In this document: piece by piece, positions 6,040-7,844 of the stretch | How the letters are laid out: each line of letters opens with the position of its first letter | How positions within the stretch are numbered: the first letter of the stretch is position 1 | Assembly: GCA_009705675.1 (NCBI GenBank) | Contig: WLSX01000020.1 | Coordinates: forward strand, 1-7,844 | DNA: 7,844 nucleotides | Direction: 5' to 3' | From: Actinomycetota bacterium | GTDB lineage: Bacteria; Actinomycetota; Actinomycetes; Nanopelagicales; Nanopelagicaceae | Translations under genes and position numbers: made by a program | The notes under the pieces: generated by a model | The model's database searches: none | What the model saw: the letters and a program-made list of their open reading frames with translations, nothing else | What the model was told of the DNA's origin: nothing

Positions 6040-7281
6040 GTGAGCCAGGTTAAGGTGAAGCGACGCATACCTAGCCCTAAAGATCTTGCCCAATTATTGA
6101 GATTTAGAAAAGTTATTTTAAGCCCGCGCAAACGCAGACTTACTCGAGCACTAACAATTTATGATTTACGAGATATTGCAAAAAGAAGAACTCCACAAGC
6201 ACCATTTGATTACACCGATGGCGGGGCAGATACTGAATCAAGTTTAAGTAGAGCTCGACTTGCATACGAAAAAATCGAATTTCAGCCAAAAATATTGCTT
6301 AATGTTAAAGATGTTGATCTTTCGGTAAACATGCTCGGTAAGACAATGAAGATGCCGTTAGGTATTGCGCCAACTGGTTTTACCAGAATGATGCAGACCG
6401 AAGGTGAGTATGCCGGAGCATGTGCTGCAAGTGATGCTGGAATTCCATACACGCTCTCAACAATGGGAACTAGATCAATTGAAGATGTTGCAAAGGTTGC
6501 ACCAAATGGTCGGAATTGGTTTCAACTTTATATGTGGAAAGATCGTGATCGGAGCATGGCTCTAGTTGATAGAGCAAAAGCTGCCGGTTTTGATACCTTA
6601 GTTTTGACAGTTGATGTTCCAGTTGCTGGCGCAAGATTACGTGATGTTCGAAATGGTATGACAATTCCACCTTCTTTAACATCTAAAACTATTTTAAATG
6701 CGATCCCAAGACCTGCTTGGTGGATTAACTTTTTAACAACTGATCCACTCAAGTTTGCCTCGCTAGATTCTTGGAATGGCACCGTGGCAGAACTTCTAGA
6801 TTCAATGTTTGATCCAACAGTTACATATGAAGATCTAAAGTGGATCCGGGGACAATGGCAGGGAAATCTTGTAGTTAAAGGAATTCAAAATGTTGATGAT
6901 GCAGTTAAGTCAGTTGAAGCCGGAGCTGATGCAATTATTCTTTCTAACCATGGTGGTCGACAGTTAGATCGCGCTCCTGTGCCATTTCATCTACTACCTG
7001 AGGTTGTTAAAGCTATTGGAAATAAAGCAGAGGTTCATGTTGATACTGGAATCATGCATGGCCAAGATGTGGTGGCCTCCCTTGCAAGTGGTGCCAAATT
7101 TACTTGGATTGGTAGAGCCTATCTATATGGCTTAATGGCAGGTGGAAAACCAGGAGTTGATCGGGCATTAGAAATTATGCGTATGCAGATCATTAGAACA
7201 ATGAAATTACTTGGTGCACGTGCTATTTCCGAATTAAATCCTGATCATGTGAGATTCATTGCAAGATACTCCGACAAATAA
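6040..7281 (+). CDS. lldD2: FMN-dependent L-lactate dehydrogenase, LldD2 type (quinone-linked)
   Basis: A 413-residue member of the FMN-dependent alpha-hydroxy acid dehydrogenase family, a TIM barrel that oxidises L-lactate to pyruvate and passes electrons to the quinone pool at the membrane. Visible sites: FDYTDGGA (56-63) with the substrate tyrosine Y58, APTGFTRM (110-117) in the flavin region, FQLYMW (161-166) with Y164, the FMN lysine K280 in VVKGIQ, and the catalytic base H304 with substrate arginine R307 in [12 protein letters not shown]. The flavin-phosphate loop is D335-T-G-I-M-H-G in place of the DGGIRRG-like loop of most relatives; mycobacterial LldD2, as I recall it, has DTGIMSG, and the tail [13 protein letters not shown] (357-369) also matches it. 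Glycolate, another hydroxy acid, or an MftD-like role are less likely alternatives. The start is GTG. Transcription diverges from yajQ; no neighbouring lactate permease or regulator is visible. Confidence 0.9.
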   Translation: MSQVKVKRRIPSPKDLAQLLRFRKVILSPRKRRLTRALTIYDLRDIAKRRTPQAPFDYTDGGADTESSLSRARLAYEKIEFQPKILLNVKDVDLSVNMLGKTMKMPLGIAPTGFTRMMQTEGEYAGACAASDAGIPYTLSTMGTRSIEDVAKVAPNGRNWFQLYMWKDRDRSMALVDRAKAAGFDTLVLTVDVPVAGARLRDVRNGMTIPPSLTSKTILNAIPRPAWWINFLTTDPLKFASLDSWNGTVAELLDSMFDPTVTYEDLKWIRGQWQGNLVVKGIQNVDDAVKSVEAGADAIILSNHGGRQLDRAPVPFHLLPEVVKAIGNKAEVHVDTGIMHGQDVVASLASGAKFTWIGRAYLYGLMAGGKPGVDRALEIMRMQIIRTMKLLGARAISELNPDHVRFIARYSDK

Positions 7282-7330
7282 TTTAACAAAACGTTAGTCA
7301 AAGTGGCGAAGCAGAGAATTACTGCATATC

Positions 7331-7341
7331 TAAAGTAAAGT
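7331..7341 (+). promoter_or_regulatory. Tandem TAAAGT -10 boxes for a leaderless deacetylase transcript
   Basis: TAAAGT occurs twice, overlapping by one base (7331-7336 and 7336-7341). The second ends exactly six bases before the ATG at 7348, so a TAnnnT -10 would place +1 on the start codon. No Shine-Dalgarno sequence precedes the ATG. This is the same arrangement as yajQ. The rest of the 66-bp gap after lldD2 shows no -35 consensus and no hairpin with a T-run. Confidence 0.5.
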
Positions 7342-7347
7342 TCTCTA

Positions 7348-7844
7348 ATGCTTTCGCGCCGTAGATTTGTATCTGCATTTTCGGGCTTATTTGTTGCGGG
7401 CGTTCTGGGCTCAAATGACAAAAGTTTTGCGGCTTCTAAAACAGCGTTAACTACTAAGACAAAAACTGGTAAGACTAAAACAGTTCATGTTGAAGAATAC
7501 ATGCCTTCAACATTAAATCCTTCAGTACTTACCTCACCCTCTAAGCAAGCTGTTTTTTACTCTCCACACCCAGATGATGAAGTTTTATCATTTGGACCTA
7601 TCGCATCTGAGCTATATGCATTAGGGCATGAATTAATTTTTGTGTTGTTAACCGCTGGATCAACCACAGTTGCAATAAAACTAATCAATGGCGAGTTGGC
7701 ATCTCCTGGTAACGGAACGCGTTTCGCATTTAAAGGAATGAGAGATCCAAATAATTCTGGATACGCACCACTTACTCAAGCAGATGTTGGCAAAGCTAGA
7801 ACTGTTGAATTTAAATCTGCAGCCGCAGAGCTTGGAGTTAAAAA
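7348..7844 (+). CDS. Tat-exported PIG-L/LmbE family deacetylase (3' end outside window)
   Basis: The first 165 codons of a gene that continues past the window edge. The N-terminus LSRRRFVSAFSGLFVAGVLG (2-21) is a twin-arginine signal: S-R-R-x-F, a short hydrophobic core, then SFAAS (26-30) as a likely signal peptidase site, so the folded protein is probably exported. A Lys/Thr-rich linker follows (31-45). The catalytic domain starts near 67 with the metal-binding and catalytic motif PHPDDE (73-78) characteristic of the PIG-L family, zinc-dependent deacetylases of N-acetylglucosaminyl lipids or related sugars. The family R-x-x-E motif (R151-T-V-E154) and the ALG-type segment AAELGV (159-164) also fit; the second histidine motif lies beyond the edge. 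The substrate is unknown. The start is secure: an in-frame TAA at 7336-7338 lies just upstream and the signal peptide begins at this Met. Confidence 0.9.
   Translation, partial: MLSRRRFVSAFSGLFVAGVLGSNDKSFAASKTALTTKTKTGKTKTVHVEEYMPSTLNPSVLTSPSKQAVFYSPHPDDEVLSFGPIASELYALGHELIFVLLTAGSTTVAIKLINGELASPGNGTRFAFKGMRDPNNSGYAPLTQADVGKARTVEFKSAAAELGVK

Noticed and set aside
6470..6782. Two minus-strand open frames antisense to lldD2
   Set aside because: They mirror conserved coding sequence of the dehydrogenase; no ribosome-binding site or protein-like features of their own.
7282..7347. Intrinsic terminator after lldD2
   Set aside because: Only AACGTT-like short palindromes are present; no stem followed by a T-run, so lldD2 may read through into the deacetylase gene.
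1..7844. CRISPR array, tRNA or rRNA gene, transposase, integrase, attachment site or novel defence-type system
   Set aside because: No direct repeat series, no cloverleaf-like segment, no mobile-element protein or terminal repeats; every long frame matches a known housekeeping or metabolic family.

Overview
The window is an ordinary-looking, densely packed piece of bacterial chromosome. It is AT-rich (clearly under half G+C by eye), with short or negative gene spacing. The probable source is a low-GC, genome-streamlined actinobacterium, most plausibly a freshwater Nanopelagicales (acI)-like lineage. This is inferred from the nuoL-nuoM-nuoN-polyprenyl diphosphate synthase order, the LldD2-type lactate dehydrogenase that closely resembles the mycobacterial protein, a hydrophilic NuoN insert, and two promoters placed exactly for leaderless mRNAs. 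No rRNA or other marker gene is present to confirm the lineage.

Layout. Positions 1-4635 (+ strand) hold the distal end of a nuo operon: the C-terminal third of NuoL (cut by the window edge), NuoM, NuoN and an all-trans polyprenyl diphosphate synthase. Successive genes overlap by 4, 1 and 4 bases (ATGA, TAATG, ATGA), so they are almost certainly co-transcribed and translationally coupled. Positions 4603-6003 (- strand) hold yajQ followed 21 bases later by rarD. The rarD 3' end overlaps the synthase 3' end by 33 bp, and that overlap contains a hairpin followed by a T-run on the rarD strand, a candidate terminator inside coding DNA. From 6040, + strand lldD2 diverges from yajQ across only 36 bp. 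After a 66-bp gap, a Tat-exported PIG-L/LmbE-type deacetylase starts at 7348 and runs off the right edge.

How the genes fit together. NuoL, NuoM and NuoN are the proton-pumping antiporter-like subunits of complex I. The synthase probably makes the isoprenoid tail of menaquinone, the likely acceptor for complex I, and LldD2 would feed lactate electrons into the same quinone pool. The common theme is respiratory quinone metabolism. YajQ (nucleotide-binding), RarD (EamA-type permease) and the exported deacetylase are not obviously linked to it.

I see no mobile element, CRISPR array, tRNA, rRNA, frameshifted gene or novel multi-gene system. The most interesting signals are small: a repeated TAAAGT-N6-ATG start module, overlapping divergent -10 boxes, and an in-register convergent gene overlap carrying a terminator-like hairpin.
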